The notes: a model not told the origin generated them from the sequence alone. DNA of 64,000 nucleotides from Hexactinellida sp. DTS-2022 (GCA_028753945.1 JAPNXP010000013.1:1-64000), one strand, 5' to 3'. Positions 15,001 through 26,599 are shown, numbered from the stretch's first letter. Numbers and translations: made by a program.

Positions 15001-18000
15001 TCTTTTTAAAGTGACCTGGATTGTTTATTGTCAAACAGTCACCTTCTTAATGTACTATTATAGCATTCTTAAAATCTATCTTTGGTTGGTTAACAATTGG
15101 CTGGGAACGAAGGGAGTGATAGAATTATTCTTTTTTATTGTCTTTGATGGGGTATAGTGAAAGGACTGGCTATCTTTATGTGATGTTTGGGATGTCTGGT
15201 GGAAAGTAAATCTGTTTTTAAAGTGACCTGGATTGTTTATTGTCAAACAGTCACCTTCTTAATGTACTATTATAGCATTCTTAAAATCTATCTTTGGTTG
15301 GTTAACAATTGGCTGGGAACGAAGGGAGTGATAGAATTATTCTTTTTTATTGTCTTTGATGGGGTATAGTGAAAGGACTGGCTATCTTTATGTGATGTTT
15401 GGGATGTCTGGTGGAAAGTAAATCTCTTTTTAAAGTGACCTGGATTGTTTATTGTCAAACAGTCACCTTCCAAATGGACTATTATAGCATTCTTAAAATC
15501 TATCTTTGGTTGGTTAAAAATTGGCTGGGAACGAAGGGAGTGATAGAATTCTTCTTTTTTATTGTCTTTGATGGGGTATAGTGAAAGGACTGGCTATCTT
15601 TATGTGATGTTTGGGATGTCTGGTGGAAAGTAAATCTGTTTTTAAAGTGACCTGGATTGTTTATTGTCAAACAGTCACCTTCTTAATGTACTATTATAGC
15701 ATTCTTAAAATCTATCTTTGGTTGGTTAACAATTGGCTGGGAACGAAGGGAGTGATAGAATTATTCTTTTTTATTGTCTTTGATGGGGTATAGTGAAAGG
15801 ACTGGCTATCTTTATGTGATGTTTGGGATGTCTGGTGGAAAGTAAATCTGTTTTTAAAGTGACCTGGATTGTTTATTGTCAAACAGTCACCTTCTTAATG
15901 TACTATTATAGCATTCTTAAAATCTATCTTTGGTTGGTTAACAATTGGCTGGGAACGAAGGGAGTGATAGAATTATTCTTTTTTATTGTCTTTGATGGGG
16001 TATAGTGAAAGGACTGGCTATCTTTATGTGATGTTTGGGATGTCTGGTGGAAAGTAAATCTGTTTTTAAAGTGACCTGGATTGTTTATTGTCAAACAGTC
16101 ACCTTCTTAATGTACTATTATAGCATTCTTAAAATCTATCTTTGGTTGGTTAACAATTGGCTGGGAACGAAGGGAGTGATAGAATTATTCTTTTTTATTG
16201 TCTTTGATGGGGTATAGTGAAAGGACTGGCTATCTTTATGTGATGTTTGGGATGTCTGGTGGAAAGTAAATCTCTTTTTAAAGTGACCTGGATTGTTTAT
16301 TGTCAAACAGTCACCTTCCAAATGGACTATTATAGCATTCTTAAAATCTATCTTTGGTTGGTTAAAAATTGGCTGGGAACGAAGGGAGTGATAGAATTCT
16401 TCTTTTTTATTGTCTTTGATGGGGTATAGTGAAAGGACTGGCTATCTTTATGTGATGTTTGGGATGTCTGGTGGAAAGTAAATCTGTTTTTAAAGTGACC
16501 TGGATTGTTTATTGTCAAACAGTCACCTTCTTAATGTACTATTATAGCATTCTTAAAATCTATCTTTGGTTGGTTAACAATTGGCTGGGAACGAAGGGAG
16601 TGATAGAATTATTCTTTTTTATTGTCTTTGATGGGGTATAGTGAAAGGACTGGCTATCTTTATGTGATGTTTGGGATGTCTGGTGGAAAGTAAATCTGTT
16701 TTTAAAGTGACCTGGATTGTTTATTGTCAAACAGTCACCTTCTTAATGTACTATTATAGCATTCTTAAAATCTATCTTTGGTTGGTTAACAATTGGCTGG
16801 GAACGAAGGGAGTGATAGAATTATTCTTTTTTATTGTCTTTGATGGGGTATAGTGAAAGGACTGGCTATCTTTATGTGATGTTTGGGATGTCTGGTGGAA
16901 AGTAAATCTGTTTTTAAAGTGACCTGGATTGTTTATTGTCAAACAGTCACCTTCTTAATGTACTATTATAGCATTCTTAAAATCTATCTTTGGTTGGTTA
17001 ACAATTGGCTGGGAACGAAGGGAGTGATAGAATTATTCTTTTTTATTGTCTTTGATGGGGTATAGTGAAAGGACTGGCTATCTTTATGTGATGTTTGGGA
17101 TGTCTGGTGGAAAGTAAATCTGTTTTTAAAGTGACCTGGATTGTTTATTGTCAAACAGTCACCTTCTTAATGTACTATTATAGCATTCTTAAAATCTATC
17201 TTTGGTTGGTTAACAATTGGCTGGGAACGAAGGGAGTGATAGAATTATTCTTTTTTATTGTCTTTGATGGGGTATAGTGAAAGGACTGGCTATCTTTATG
17301 TGATGTTTGGGATGTCTGGTGGAAAGTAAATCTGTTTTTAAAGTGACCTGGATTGTTTATTGTCAAACAGTCACCTTCTTAATGTACTATTATAGCATTC
17401 TTAAAATCTATCTTTGGTTGGTTAACAATTGGCTGGGAACGAAGGGAGTGATAGAATTATTCTTTTTTATTGTCTTTGATGGGGTATAGTGAAAGGACTG
17501 GCTATCTTTATGTGATGTTTGGGATGTCTGGTGGAAAGTAAATCTGTTTTTAAAGTGACCTGGATTGTTTATTGTCAAACAGTCACCTTCTTAATGTACT
17601 ATTATAGCATTCTTAAAATCTATCTTTGGTTGGTTAACAATTGGCTGGGAACGAAGGGAGTGATAGAATTATTCTTTTTTATTGTCTTTGATGGGGTATA
17701 GTGAAAGGACTGGCTATCTTTATGTGATGTTTGGGATGTCTGGTGGAAAGTAAATCTGTTTTTAAAGTGACCTGGATTGTTTATTGTCAAACAGTCACCT
17801 TCTTAATGTACTATTATAGCATTCTTAAAATCTATCTTTGGTTGGTTAACAATTGGCTGGGAACGAAGGGAGTGATAGAATTATTCTTTTTTATTGTCTT
17901 TGATGGGGTATAGTGAAAGGACTGGCTATCTTTATGTGATGTTTGGGATGTCTGGTGGAAAGTAAATCTCTTTTTAAAGTGACCTGGATTGTTTATTGTC

Positions 18001-20377
18001 AAACAGTCACCTTCTTAATGTACTATTATAGCATTCTTAAAATCTATCTTTGGTTGGTTAACAATTGGCTGGGAACGAAGGGAGTGATAGAATTATTCTT
18101 TTTTATTGTCTTTGATGGGGTATAGTGAAAGGACTGGCTATCTTTATGTGATGTTTGGGATGTCTGGTGGAAAGTAAATCTGTTTTTAAAGTGACCTGGA
18201 TTGTTTATTGTCAAACAGTCACCTTCTTAATGTACTATTATAGCATTCTTAAAATCTATCTTTGGTTGGTTAACAATTGGCTGGGAACGAAGGGAGTGAT
18301 AGAATTATTCTTTTTTATTGTCTTTGATGGGGTATAGTGAAAGGACTGGCTATCTTTATGTGATGTTTGGGATGTCTGGTGGAAAGTAAATCTGTTTTTA
18401 AAGTGACCTGGATTGTTTATTGTCAAACAGTCACCTTCTTAATGTACTATTATAGCATTCTTAAAATCTATCTTTGGTTGGTTAACAATTGGCTGGGAAC
18501 GAAGGGAGTGATAGAATTATTCTTTTTTATTGTCTTTGATGGGGTATAGTGAAAGGACTGGCTATCTTTATGTGATGTTTGGGATGTCTGGTGGAAAGTA
18601 AATCTCTTTTTAAAGTGACCTGGATTGTTTATTGTCAAACAGTCACCTTCCAAATGGACTATTATAGCATTCTTAAAATCTATCTTTGGTTGGTTAAAAA
18701 TTGGCTGGGAACGAAGGGAGTGATAGAATTCTTCTTTTTTATTGTCTTTGATGGGGTATAGTGAAAGGACTGGCTATCTTTATGTGATGTTTGGGATGTC
18801 TGGTGGAAAGTAAATCTGTTTTTAAAGTGACCTGGATTGTTTATTGTCAAACAGTCACCTTCTTAATGTACTATTATAGCATTCTTAAAATCTATCTTTG
18901 GTTGGTTAACAATTGGCTGGGAACGAAGGGAGTGATAGAATTATTCTTTTTTATTGTCTTTGATGGGGTATAGTGAAAGGACTGGCTATCTTTATGTGAT
19001 GTTTGGGATGTCTGGTGGAAAGTAAATCTGTTTTTAAAGTGACCTGGATTGTTTATTGTCAAACAGTCACCTTCTTAATGTACTATTATAGCATTCTTAA
19101 AATCTATCTTTGGTTGGTTAACAATTGGCTGGGAACGAAGGGAGTGATAGAATTATTCTTTTTTATTGTCTTTGATGGGGTATAGTGAAAGGACTGGCTA
19201 TCTTTATGTGATGTTTGGGATGTCTGGTGGAAAGTAAATCTGTTATTAAAGTGACCTGGATTGTTTATTGTCAAACAGTCACCTTCTTAATGTACTATTA
19301 TAGCATTCTTAAAATCTATCTTTGGTTGGTTAACAATTGGCTGGGAACGAAGGGAGTGATAGAATTATTCTTTTTTATTGTCTTTGATGGGGTATAGTGA
19401 AAGGACTGGCTATCTTTATGTGATGTTTGGGATGTCTGGTGGAAAGTAAATCTCTTTTTAAAGTGACCTGGATTGTTTATTGTCAAACAGTCACCTTCTT
19501 AATGTACTATTATAGCATTCTTAAAATCTATCTTTGGTTGGTTAACAATTGGCTGGGAACGAAGGGAGTGATAGAATTATTCTTTTTTATTGTCTTTGAT
19601 GGGGTATAGTGAAAGGACTGGCTATCTTTATGTGATGTTTGGGATGTCTGGTGGAAAGTAAATCTGTTTTTAAAGTGACCTGGATTGTTTATTGTCAAAC
19701 AGTCACCTTCTTAATGTACTATTATAGCATTCTTAAAATCTATCTTTGGTTGGTTAACAATTGGCTGGGAACGAAGGGAGTGATAGAATTATTCTTTTTT
19801 ATTGTCTTTGATGGGGTATAGTGAAAGGACTGGCTATCTTTATGTGATGTTTGGGATGTCTGGTGGAAAGTAAATCTGTTTTTAAAGTGACCTGGATTGT
19901 TTATTGTCAAACAGTCACCTTCTTAATGTACTATTATAGCATTCTTAAAATCTATCTTTGGTTGGTTAACAATTGGCTGGGAACGAAGGGAGTGATAGAA
20001 TTATTCTTTTTTATTGTCTTTGATGGGGTATAGTGAAAGGACTGGCTATCTTTATGTGATGTTTGGGATGTCTGGTGGAAAGTAAATCTCTTTTTAAAGT
20101 GACCTGGATTGTTTATTGTCAAACAGTCACCTTCCAAATGGACTATTATAGCATTCTTAAAATCTATCTTTGGTTGGTTAAAAATTGGCTGGGAACGAAG
20201 GGAGTGATAGAATTATTCTTTTTTATTGTCTTTGATGGAATATATTGTAAAGTATGGCTATCCTATGTGATGTTTGGGATGTCTGGTGAAAAGTAAATCT
20301 CTTTTTAAAGTGACCTGGATTGTTTATTGTCAAACAGTCACCTTCCAAATGGACTATTATAGCATTCTTAAAATCTA
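1..20377. repeat. 212-bp satellite array, about 96 monomers
   Basis: Head-to-tail copies of a 212-bp monomer fill the first 20.4 kb. The same phase recurs at 136, 348, 560 and so on to 20063 (95 full phases), with one 211-bp step after 9464. The window opens inside a monomer, so the array continues to the left. Copies differ at only a few fixed positions: ctc/ctg and ttt/tat in the region just before the shared taaagtgacc, ccaaatgg versus cttaatgt, gttaaaaatt versus gttaacaatt, and gaattc versus gaatta. These define four recurrent monomer classes. Such homogeneity implies recent amplification or active homogenisation. A centromeric, pericentromeric or subtelomeric role is possible but the sequence does not show which. 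212 is not divisible by three, so no reading frame runs through the array. Confidence 0.98.
9464..9697. repeat. Divergent 'edge-type' satellite monomer inside the array
   Basis: This 211-bp monomer carries a variant segment at about 9637-9690 (tttgatggaatatattgtaa, then ...gtatggctatcctatgtg, then gtgaaaag) in place of the usual tttgatggggtatagtgaaa. The same variant occurs only once more, in the last full monomer at 20063-20296. It also has the gttaaaaatt and gaattc variants of the Q class without the ccaaatgg variant. Confidence 0.9.
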
Positions 20378-20386
20378 TTTTTTTTT

Positions 20387-21340
20387 GGGTAAAACCAGTG
20401 ATATAAATTGTGTATATATGGCACCTAGAGAAAAGTCTCGCATAGTTAAGTGACTTTGGTGTATTCCAGTGTCAAGAATAGCCAATTCTAAATCAACACT
20501 ATTTTTTTTTATCACCAAAGCGTCTTCTAACTGGTCCATTTGCTTACATTTAAAATCTATGTTTTTAATGGAATATAATGCGAGTTTTCGGGGTAAAGAA
20601 GTCCTATTTGAATTGTGTTGGAAGGGATGCCTTGTGAAAACTGTCTCTATTCAATGTCAGTTCTATGCAGCCTCGTGAAAATGAACTCTTTCCGGTTCGT
20701 CATGTCTTTTTTAGATTAACAAAATTGTCTTATGAAGGGTTCTTCGGATATACTGGAAATCATCACTTTACTAACTTTCTAGTAGGGATCAGGGGTAAAA
20801 CCAGTGATATCTAAATTGTGAATGTATGGCTCCTAGTAAACCTTCGCATAGTTTAGTGACTTCTGGGTTTACTGGTGTCAAGAATAGCCTTGTCAAAACC
20901 TGGACTATTATTTTTAGTCAGTAAATCGTCTTCTAACTGGTCCATTTGCTTAAATTTAAAATCTATGTTTTTAATGGAATATAATGCGAGTTTTCCAGTA
21001 AAGCAGTGCTATTTGAATTGACTTTGAACGGTTGCCTTGTGAATACTGTCTCTATTCAATGTCAGTTCTATGTAGCATCGTGAAAATGAACTCTTTTCGG
21101 TTCGTCATGTCTTTTAGAGAAACAATTTCGTCTTATAAAGGGTTCATAGGATTTACTAGAAATCATCACTTTTACTAACTTTCTAGTATGGATCAGGGTT
21201 AAAACCAGTTCAATTAAAGTGTGAATGTATGGCGCCTATTGAAACCTCTCGGCATTCAAAGTGACTTCTGGGTAATCTGGTGTAAAGATTAGCCAATTCT
21301 AAATCGAGACTATTTTTTTTGTCACCACATCGACTTAGAA
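20387..21340. repeat. Decayed tandem repeat, about 405-bp period, flanking the satellite
   Basis: Three successive units start with gggtaaaaccagt or a close variant at about 20387, 20793 and 21197, giving periods of about 406 and 404 bp; the third is truncated near 21340. Shared blocks include gtctctattcaatgtcagtt, cgtcttctaactggtccatt and ctaactttctagta. The units differ by many substitutions and small indels, so they are much older or less homogenised than the 212-bp array. Short words such as ttaaaatctat and ggactattat are shared with the 212-bp monomer, hinting at distant relationship. No gene is visible in 20,378-21,560. Confidence 0.8.
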
Positions 21341-21560
21341 AGGGTCGAAATCAGTAAATCTGTTGCATTTAATGTTATCCATTGTTTATTCGAATTTTTT
21401 TATTCCTTTGAAAAATCCCTAGGTGTGTTATATTGTTTAGTTATGAGCTGAAAACGTATAATATTATATTACTTTCTTTACTAATTCTGATTATTTCAAT
21501 TTCTACATTTATATGTAAGTTTTATATTGGAATTTTACCTATACTTTTTAGAACACTCAT

Positions 21561-22295
21561 ATGTATTTTCTTTATATATTTTCATTTATTATTTTGCTTG
21601 TAATTATTTTCCTTTATTTATCTCGGCGAAATATATTGAAGAACAATTTCTTTAATGGAAATACTTTAATTGTTACAGCTCATCCGGACGACGAGTGCAT
21701 GTTTTTTGCTCCAACAATTTTGGCGGGTTCTAATAATATACCTGAAAATCTCTACATTCTCTGCTTGTCTAATGGGAACTATTATGGTCTTGGTTATAAG
21801 AGAAAACCCGAGTTTTTTACGAGTTTGGAGATTCTCGGGATACCTAAAGAAAATTGTATCCTAATCAATGATCCCAAATTACAAGATGGACCAAACAACA
21901 ATTGGGACGCTAGAGTCATTTTAGATACGATTGCGAAAATTATTCAAACATTTGAGATAAAGAACATTTTGACTTTTGATCAGTATGGTGTATCTGGCCA
22001 TAATAACCATTGTGCAATCGCACAAGCAATCTGTAGGGATGATCCTAGGTTATCCAATATCAATGTTCTATTCTTAGAAACAGTCAATATTAGCCATAAG
22101 TATCTTGGAATTTTTACAATTCTATCGGTCCTCTGTATGCCTAACAACTCTATTACATTCACAACGAATTTGGCTGGTCTAATGAAGATTCATTTGGCGA
22201 TGTATTCTCACCGCTCGCAGTACACGTGGTTTAGGATACTTTATATTTTGTATTCGCGTTACGTATACGTCAACCAATACAAACAAGTAACATAG
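21561..22295 (+). CDS. PIGL: N-acetylglucosaminyl-phosphatidylinositol de-N-acetylase (PIG-L)
   Basis: Removes the acetyl group from GlcNAc-PI to give GlcN-PI, the second step of GPI-anchor synthesis, on the cytosolic face of the ER. The 244-aa protein (family about 250 aa) has an N-terminal membrane span at residues 1-20 and then the LmbE/PIG-L metal-binding motif AHPDDE at 40-45. The second motif GVSGHNNH (143-150) supplies further metal-binding/catalytic histidines (H147, H150). NGNYYGLGYKR (71-81) matches the family region after the first beta-alpha unit. The ATG at 21561 begins the membrane anchor, so the start is well supported. It is a single exon and distinctly AT-rich compared with the GC-rich genes downstream, possibly from its place next to the satellite. 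Family assignment is secure from the two motifs. Confidence 0.93.
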   Translation: MYFLYIFSFIILLVIIFLYLSRRNILKNNFFNGNTLIVTAHPDDECMFFAPTILAGSNNIPENLYILCLSNGNYYGLGYKRKPEFFTSLEILGIPKENCILINDPKLQDGPNNNWDARVILDTIAKIIQTFEIKNILTFDQYGVSGHNNHCAIAQAICRDDPRLSNINVLFLETVNISHKYLGIFTILSVLCMPNNSITFTTNLAGLMKIHLAMYSHRSQYTWFRILYILYSRYVYVNQYKQVT

Positions 22296-22433
22296 AAGAA
22301 TGACTCTTCTTTATCCTGTATATATTCTTATGGTTAATTAATTGATAATTGTGTACATTATGCATAGCCAGGACAACAGTCGGTATTTAAGTACCACATT
22401 ATTTGTTTGAAATTTAGTTGATTGGGTTGTGGT

Positions 22434-22439
22434 AATAAA
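22434..22439 (+). terminator. Candidate polyadenylation signal of PIGL
   Basis: AATAAA 139 nt after the PIGL stop; a second AATAAA lies at 22466-22471. Either would end the transcript before the convergent WD-repeat gene whose stop is at 22538. Confidence 0.5.
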
Positions 22440-22537
22440 CTACATCCCTTAGAGTTAACCTCTCTAATAAAAAACACGATTGTCATACTTAGGAGAGAAT
22501 ACGATTACAAAAATATTTTGTTTTAGCTATGCTTAAA

Positions 22538-25500
22538 TTATTGGGGTTTATAAAGGTATTTTCTAAGGAAGGGGGCTGATGAGCATCTTGAGTTTGGAGG
22601 TACTTTGTTAAAGTTGTCTTTACTTTCCAAAGTTTCCTGAGAAGTACTGGAGATTCTGAATGTACTTTGCGAATCAAGTTGGACTTTATGTGCGTGGAAA
22701 GACGATGTAGAGTAAGAACTGGTGGCCATTTGTGTCGATGGTGTGGAATTTCTAGTTTGGTTTATTCCTTTGCAATATATCCTTTCCAACAACTCAACAA
22801 ATTTTATTGTTTCGTGTGGCTTCAAATGATTTCGCGAATCACGAATAAGTTTTGCTCTAAGCATACATCTGTCCGTGTCAAGTTTGGCTTGATGAGCCCA
22901 TACTTTCAGATTTCTTTCATTGCCCTTAATCCTATAGGCCAGACGTCTGATGTACTCGCGCTCCTGCCACCCAACACTGAAATCTGTATAAGTATTCAGG
23001 GTAAATATATTTTCGGTATTTCTTTTAAACTTGAGTACTTTCCCAACATTTTCTAATAATGGAGGGACAATGCTAGCTTTTCTTTCCACTAGAACGTCTA
23101 GCTGTGAGGATTGCTGTTCTGATTCATTGAATAATGTTTCTTTATTCCCACTCTCGTTGAAATTGTCAATTGTATCGTGGATTTTGGTAGAAGACAACTT
23201 AGAATTCACTTCTCTCGATTTAGTCTTAACATTTATTTTAACTTGGTGGCTGCTTCCATCGCCAATATCTGTAGGAGGGTAGGTCGGTGGCATTGGGAGA
23301 ACAGAAACAGACTTAACACTCTTAGCAGACTCCACGAAATCTTCTGACGCCGGAGAAATGCTCATTCTGGAAACATCCTGTATAGTAGTTCTCCGTTTTC
23401 GTAAAGTTCTAGGCTTGGAAACTGTGATTGGAGGCTTTACTTTAGGCTCCAAGTCTGTGTTTTCATTATCAGTCTGTGATACAATAACTTCATCTTTCTT
23501 TGAATGAGTTTGTAGAGGGAATTTGTAGTTTGAGTTTATATTATACTTAGTCAGATCAATATTAGTTGCCGGTTGAAATTGTTTCTTAGGACCAAGGTCC
23601 TCATCTCTGTCGGAGTATTTCTGAACAGTGTTTTTCGGTATTAATTCTTGTATGGGATCAACAACTGGAGTTGGGGAAAGAGATGTGAGAATCGGTGATT
23701 CTTTTTCAACAAGGTTATCTAATTTCTCTCTGAGTACTTCTCTCTCGTCAGGGACCAGGGATGGGGAAATAGATCTTGGACTAGCAGTAGGCGTGGAGAA
23801 GATCGGAAGAGGAAAATTTTCGAATGAAAGAACCAAGGGTGACTGGAGGGGAGAGCGGAAAAGTTGTGATGCAATCGGTGTGGGGTTAAACTCTGAACTG
23901 TTTATGGTAAAAGAGTGAATACTTTGATTCGTTTCCTTGGCTAGCATTTGATCAAGGACAGTTAATCCATCGGGGCCGTGTAAATCAATATCATAAGGTT
24001 GTAAATAGGAACTCATCGTGTCCAAATAAAAAATGCCATTCTTTGTACTTACGAGCTCTCCGTTCCGGCTGTTTGGGTCTTCGAAGACATGGGATTCATC
24101 CAGTGTAGCGAAACGGCCCCACTTGTTATCGGTTCCCTGTATAATGGAGAATGAAGAGAGCACATGCTCTTGGCGAATTATATGGAAGTGTCGGTTGAGA
24201 GATACAAGCAGGTCGCCACTGCTGTTTAGAAAATAAACTCCACCAAGTGAAGCATTGAGAGCTATCACTTTAATCAGATTCTTGTGGTGATCCCAAATCT
24301 TAACTAGACCAGATTTATGGGAAGTACAAAAGAGGTTTAGGCGCTCGATACCATGGATATTAATAATTTCGTCAAACCCACTGTCTCTCTCCGATCCCGA
24401 AGTATCTATCGAACCCCTTCCCAAAGAGGAACCCATCCCTTTCAGCAAATACAGGGACAGCGACCCATCATCGAATCCTGTCATCAATATGTCATTCAGT
24501 TTCCAGAAAGCTATTAAAGTGCCGTGCAGTTCAACACTATGCAATAATTCTAGGCAGGGAAGAGACCACAGCTTTAATACGAACCCGTTCACTGATACCG
24601 ACTGAGTGATGAGCTGAGAAGAGTTCTCGGATACTCGGATACTCTTCAGCTCGCCAACCGACACCTGCATTTCGAATTGTTTACAAAATTCTTTGTCTGT
24701 CGAGATAAATAGAATTCTGCCGTCCTTCATGCCTAGCATTAGTAAATTAGTGTGGCTAGGTGCTGTAGTAACATCGCGGGATATAATATGGACGGTAGAG
24801 GGGAGTACAGTTATGCACGTACAGACTGGAATGAAGGAGTGGGGGAGTAGGCTTGTAGGCACGAACTCACCAGTCTCAGGGTCCACTGGACTCATGATGC
24901 TCCTCAGGATATCCTCCGAATAAACTTCCAATCGACAGGATGGATTCGTCTTTGTTGTGTAAACCCATATTTCTTGGGGACCTATTAGGATAAAGAGCAA
25001 GTTCGAAGTTCTGTCATAAGCAACCGAAGCGGAGGAAGAAGGAAACGTGATGTCAGGAGGGGGCAGCACGAGAGAGATCGGTCTACTCTCCGAAATAGAA
25101 TAAACTCTGATTGTTCCGTCAATGCAAAGAGCGTGGAATCGGTCAGACTTTTGTTCACATTTATCAAAACATAGAAATTGAAGCGAATTGCCTAGTATTC
25201 CCCAAAACTCACAGAAATAGTTGAAGTCGAATACAAAAATATCTTGAGCTGATGAGGCAAAGAGCATGTGTTGCTTTGTGATGTAAATATTACCCAAAGT
25301 TGCAATACAGTTGTCCATGATGTGCTGGGTGAACTCTTCTTCCAGTGTGAAGAGATTGTAGCACTTTATGATCCCTTTCTGCGTTGCGACCAGCACTAAG
25401 TGCGGGGAGAGAGGGTGCTGGAGAACAGCAGTGTTCGATTTCATTCCTGAAGTAAACGTATGGATTTGGAAGCCGCACTCAGACCAGAGGGCGAGTGTGG

Positions 25501-26503
25501 AGTCAGTGGACACTGTAAGCAGAAGGCTATGGTGGCTGTTGAATAAACAATCAGTTATCGTTTGCTTGTGTAAGTTGAGAAAAAACTTGAGCAATGTGCC
25601 CTCATAGGAAAGAACAAACACGTCATAGAATGAGACAGCAAATATCCACTTGCGTTCGTAACAAAAATTAATTTTTCTAATCAACTTATTATCTGGTATT
25701 CTCGTAAGCCATGAAGAGCAGAGAATATAATTTTCCATCGGCTTCTGAGAGCGGACTCGAGATCCTTGGTTCTTGTTGTATTCCTTTTTACTGTAATTCC
25801 AGAAAGAGACCCCATGAACGCCACCTCCCACAAGCAAGCTTCTCGTCTCAAGGAATGAAATGTTGAGCAGAGAATTCTCCAAACAGCTGGTTGAGTGCAG
25901 CTGTTCGAAGAGATAATTGAATGTGATTATTACTCTCTTCTTCGTAAGTACAAAATAAACATTGAACTTTGAAGCGAAGTGTATTTCCAGGAACAGCTTA
26001 TGCTTGTACGCCGGGAAGAGATACACCCTTTCGACGTGATTGTTTTCTGGGCACCAGGATACTATACCGGACTGGTCCAACAAAATGAACTTGTGAGTTC
26101 GATCACAATAAGTCGTTGACAAAATAAGTTTCTTTGGAGGCCTAGAGAGGTAGTGAGCGAGTTGCATGCCATAATAGAGCGAGGACACTCTCTGTCGGTT
26201 GTGTAGATGAAGGGACTGGAAACTGGGGCTGGTGTTTAGACTGGCTTCAGATGGGAAGCTCATTATTTCCTCATCCAAGTGCCCTTCCTCTCCCTCTACT
26301 AAAGACTCGCCGTCCCACGGGTGAGGGGAAATGAAATCTTGTAAATCGCCGTATTTTAGCGAAGGGCGAGAAAGTTCTAAATAATTGCTGTCACTTACTC
26401 GGTCCAGTGTAAAATTGCTCTTTGATTGTCCCTCGAAAGCATCAGCTGAGTAGGTACCATTTGAGCATTCCGACATGTTGCTGGAGAACTGTGTACTACT
26501 CAT
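22538..26503 (-). CDS. Large WD-repeat protein (possibly WDR97/WDR87-like)
   Basis: A 1,321-aa single-exon protein. Residues about 110-780 contain many WD40-like blades, for example LLLTVSTDSTLALWSECGF, LLMLGMKDGRILFIS and LFCTSHKSGLVKIWD, enough for one or two beta-propellers. The middle (about 860-1,160) is low-complexity, Ser/Pro-rich with a basic patch (PRTLRKRRTTI). A conserved-looking charged helical block follows (about 1,175-1,250, starting FSVGWQEREYIRRLAYRIKG). A two-propeller head with long disordered tail resembles the ciliary/sperm WDR97/WDR87 group, but I hold that name loosely; only the WD-repeat call is firm. The ATG at 26503 lies just past an acceptor-like aaatatag|c on the minus strand. 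It is divergent from MBOAT7 with 96 bp between starts. Codon use is AT-rich. No AATAAA is seen just past its stop. Confidence 0.85.
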   Translation of the reverse strand: MSSTQFSSNMSECSNGTYSADAFEGQSKSNFTLDRVSDSNYLELSRPSLKYGDLQDFISPHPWDGESLVEGEEGHLDEEIMSFPSEASLNTSPSFQSLHLHNRQRVSSLYYGMQLAHYLSRPPKKLILSTTYCDRTHKFILLDQSGIVSWCPENNHVERVYLFPAYKHKLFLEIHFASKFNVYFVLTKKRVIITFNYLFEQLHSTSCLENSLLNISFLETRSLLVGGGVHGVSFWNYSKKEYNKNQGSRVRSQKPMENYILCSSWLTRIPDNKLIRKINFCYERKWIFAVSFYDVFVLSYEGTLLKFFLNLHKQTITDCLFNSHHSLLLTVSTDSTLALWSECGFQIHTFTSGMKSNTAVLQHPLSPHLVLVATQKGIIKCYNLFTLEEEFTQHIMDNCIATLGNIYITKQHMLFASSAQDIFVFDFNYFCEFWGILGNSLQFLCFDKCEQKSDRFHALCIDGTIRVYSISESRPISLVLPPPDITFPSSSASVAYDRTSNLLFILIGPQEIWVYTTKTNPSCRLEVYSEDILRSIMSPVDPETGEFVPTSLLPHSFIPVCTCITVLPSTVHIISRDVTTAPSHTNLLMLGMKDGRILFISTDKEFCKQFEMQVSVGELKSIRVSENSSQLITQSVSVNGFVLKLWSLPCLELLHSVELHGTLIAFWKLNDILMTGFDDGSLSLYLLKGMGSSLGRGSIDTSGSERDSGFDEIINIHGIERLNLFCTSHKSGLVKIWDHHKNLIKVIALNASLGGVYFLNSSGDLLVSLNRHFHIIRQEHVLSSFSIIQGTDNKWGRFATLDESHVFEDPNSRNGELVSTKNGIFYLDTMSSYLQPYDIDLHGPDGLTVLDQMLAKETNQSIHSFTINSSEFNPTPIASQLFRSPLQSPLVLSFENFPLPIFSTPTASPRSISPSLVPDEREVLREKLDNLVEKESPILTSLSPTPVVDPIQELIPKNTVQKYSDRDEDLGPKKQFQPATNIDLTKYNINSNYKFPLQTHSKKDEVIVSQTDNENTDLEPKVKPPITVSKPRTLRKRRTTIQDVSRMSISPASEDFVESAKSVKSVSVLPMPPTYPPTDIGDGSSHQVKINVKTKSREVNSKLSSTKIHDTIDNFNESGNKETLFNESEQQSSQLDVLVERKASIVPPLLENVGKVLKFKRNTENIFTLNTYTDFSVGWQEREYIRRLAYRIKGNERNLKVWAHQAKLDTDRCMLRAKLIRDSRNHLKPHETIKFVELLERIYCKGINQTRNSTPSTQMATSSYSTSSFHAHKVQLDSQSTFRISSTSQETLESKDNFNKVPPNSRCSSAPFLRKYLYKPQ

Positions 26504-26599
26504 GCTATATTTAGTTCAGTAGGTAATATGACCTGAATAACATTCATCACAAACTATATTATCCACTATAAACTGATATTACTTTTATTGAAAATAAGT
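26504..26599. promoter_or_regulatory. Compact divergent promoter between WD-repeat gene and MBOAT7
   Basis: Only 96 AT-rich bases separate the two divergent start codons, so both promoters and 5' leaders must fit here or overlap the coding regions. No clear TATA box was singled out. Confidence 0.6.

Noticed and set aside
136-20296. About 95 copies of a 60-aa frame, and scattered 61-aa minus-strand frames, in the satellite
   Set aside because: The plus frame opens at TTG, not ATG, and the 212-bp period breaks any continuous frame. The minus frames exist only where the Q variant creates a start. They are by-products of the repeat.
1-20377. CRISPR-like array
   Set aside because: Repeats abut head to tail without unique spacers, and the genome is eukaryotic.
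1-20377. CENP-B box in the monomer
   Set aside because: The minus strand has ttcgttccc, similar to the start of the box, but the essential A and CGGG positions do not match.
20469-20678. 69-aa frame in the 405-bp repeat
   Set aside because: The equivalent segment of the next unit is broken by indels and there is no protein-like composition.
21514-21550. Mini-intron gtaagt...tttttag before PIGL
   Set aside because: Only about 37 nt, shorter than every supported intron here (51-88 nt); the AG alone may be a leader acceptor.
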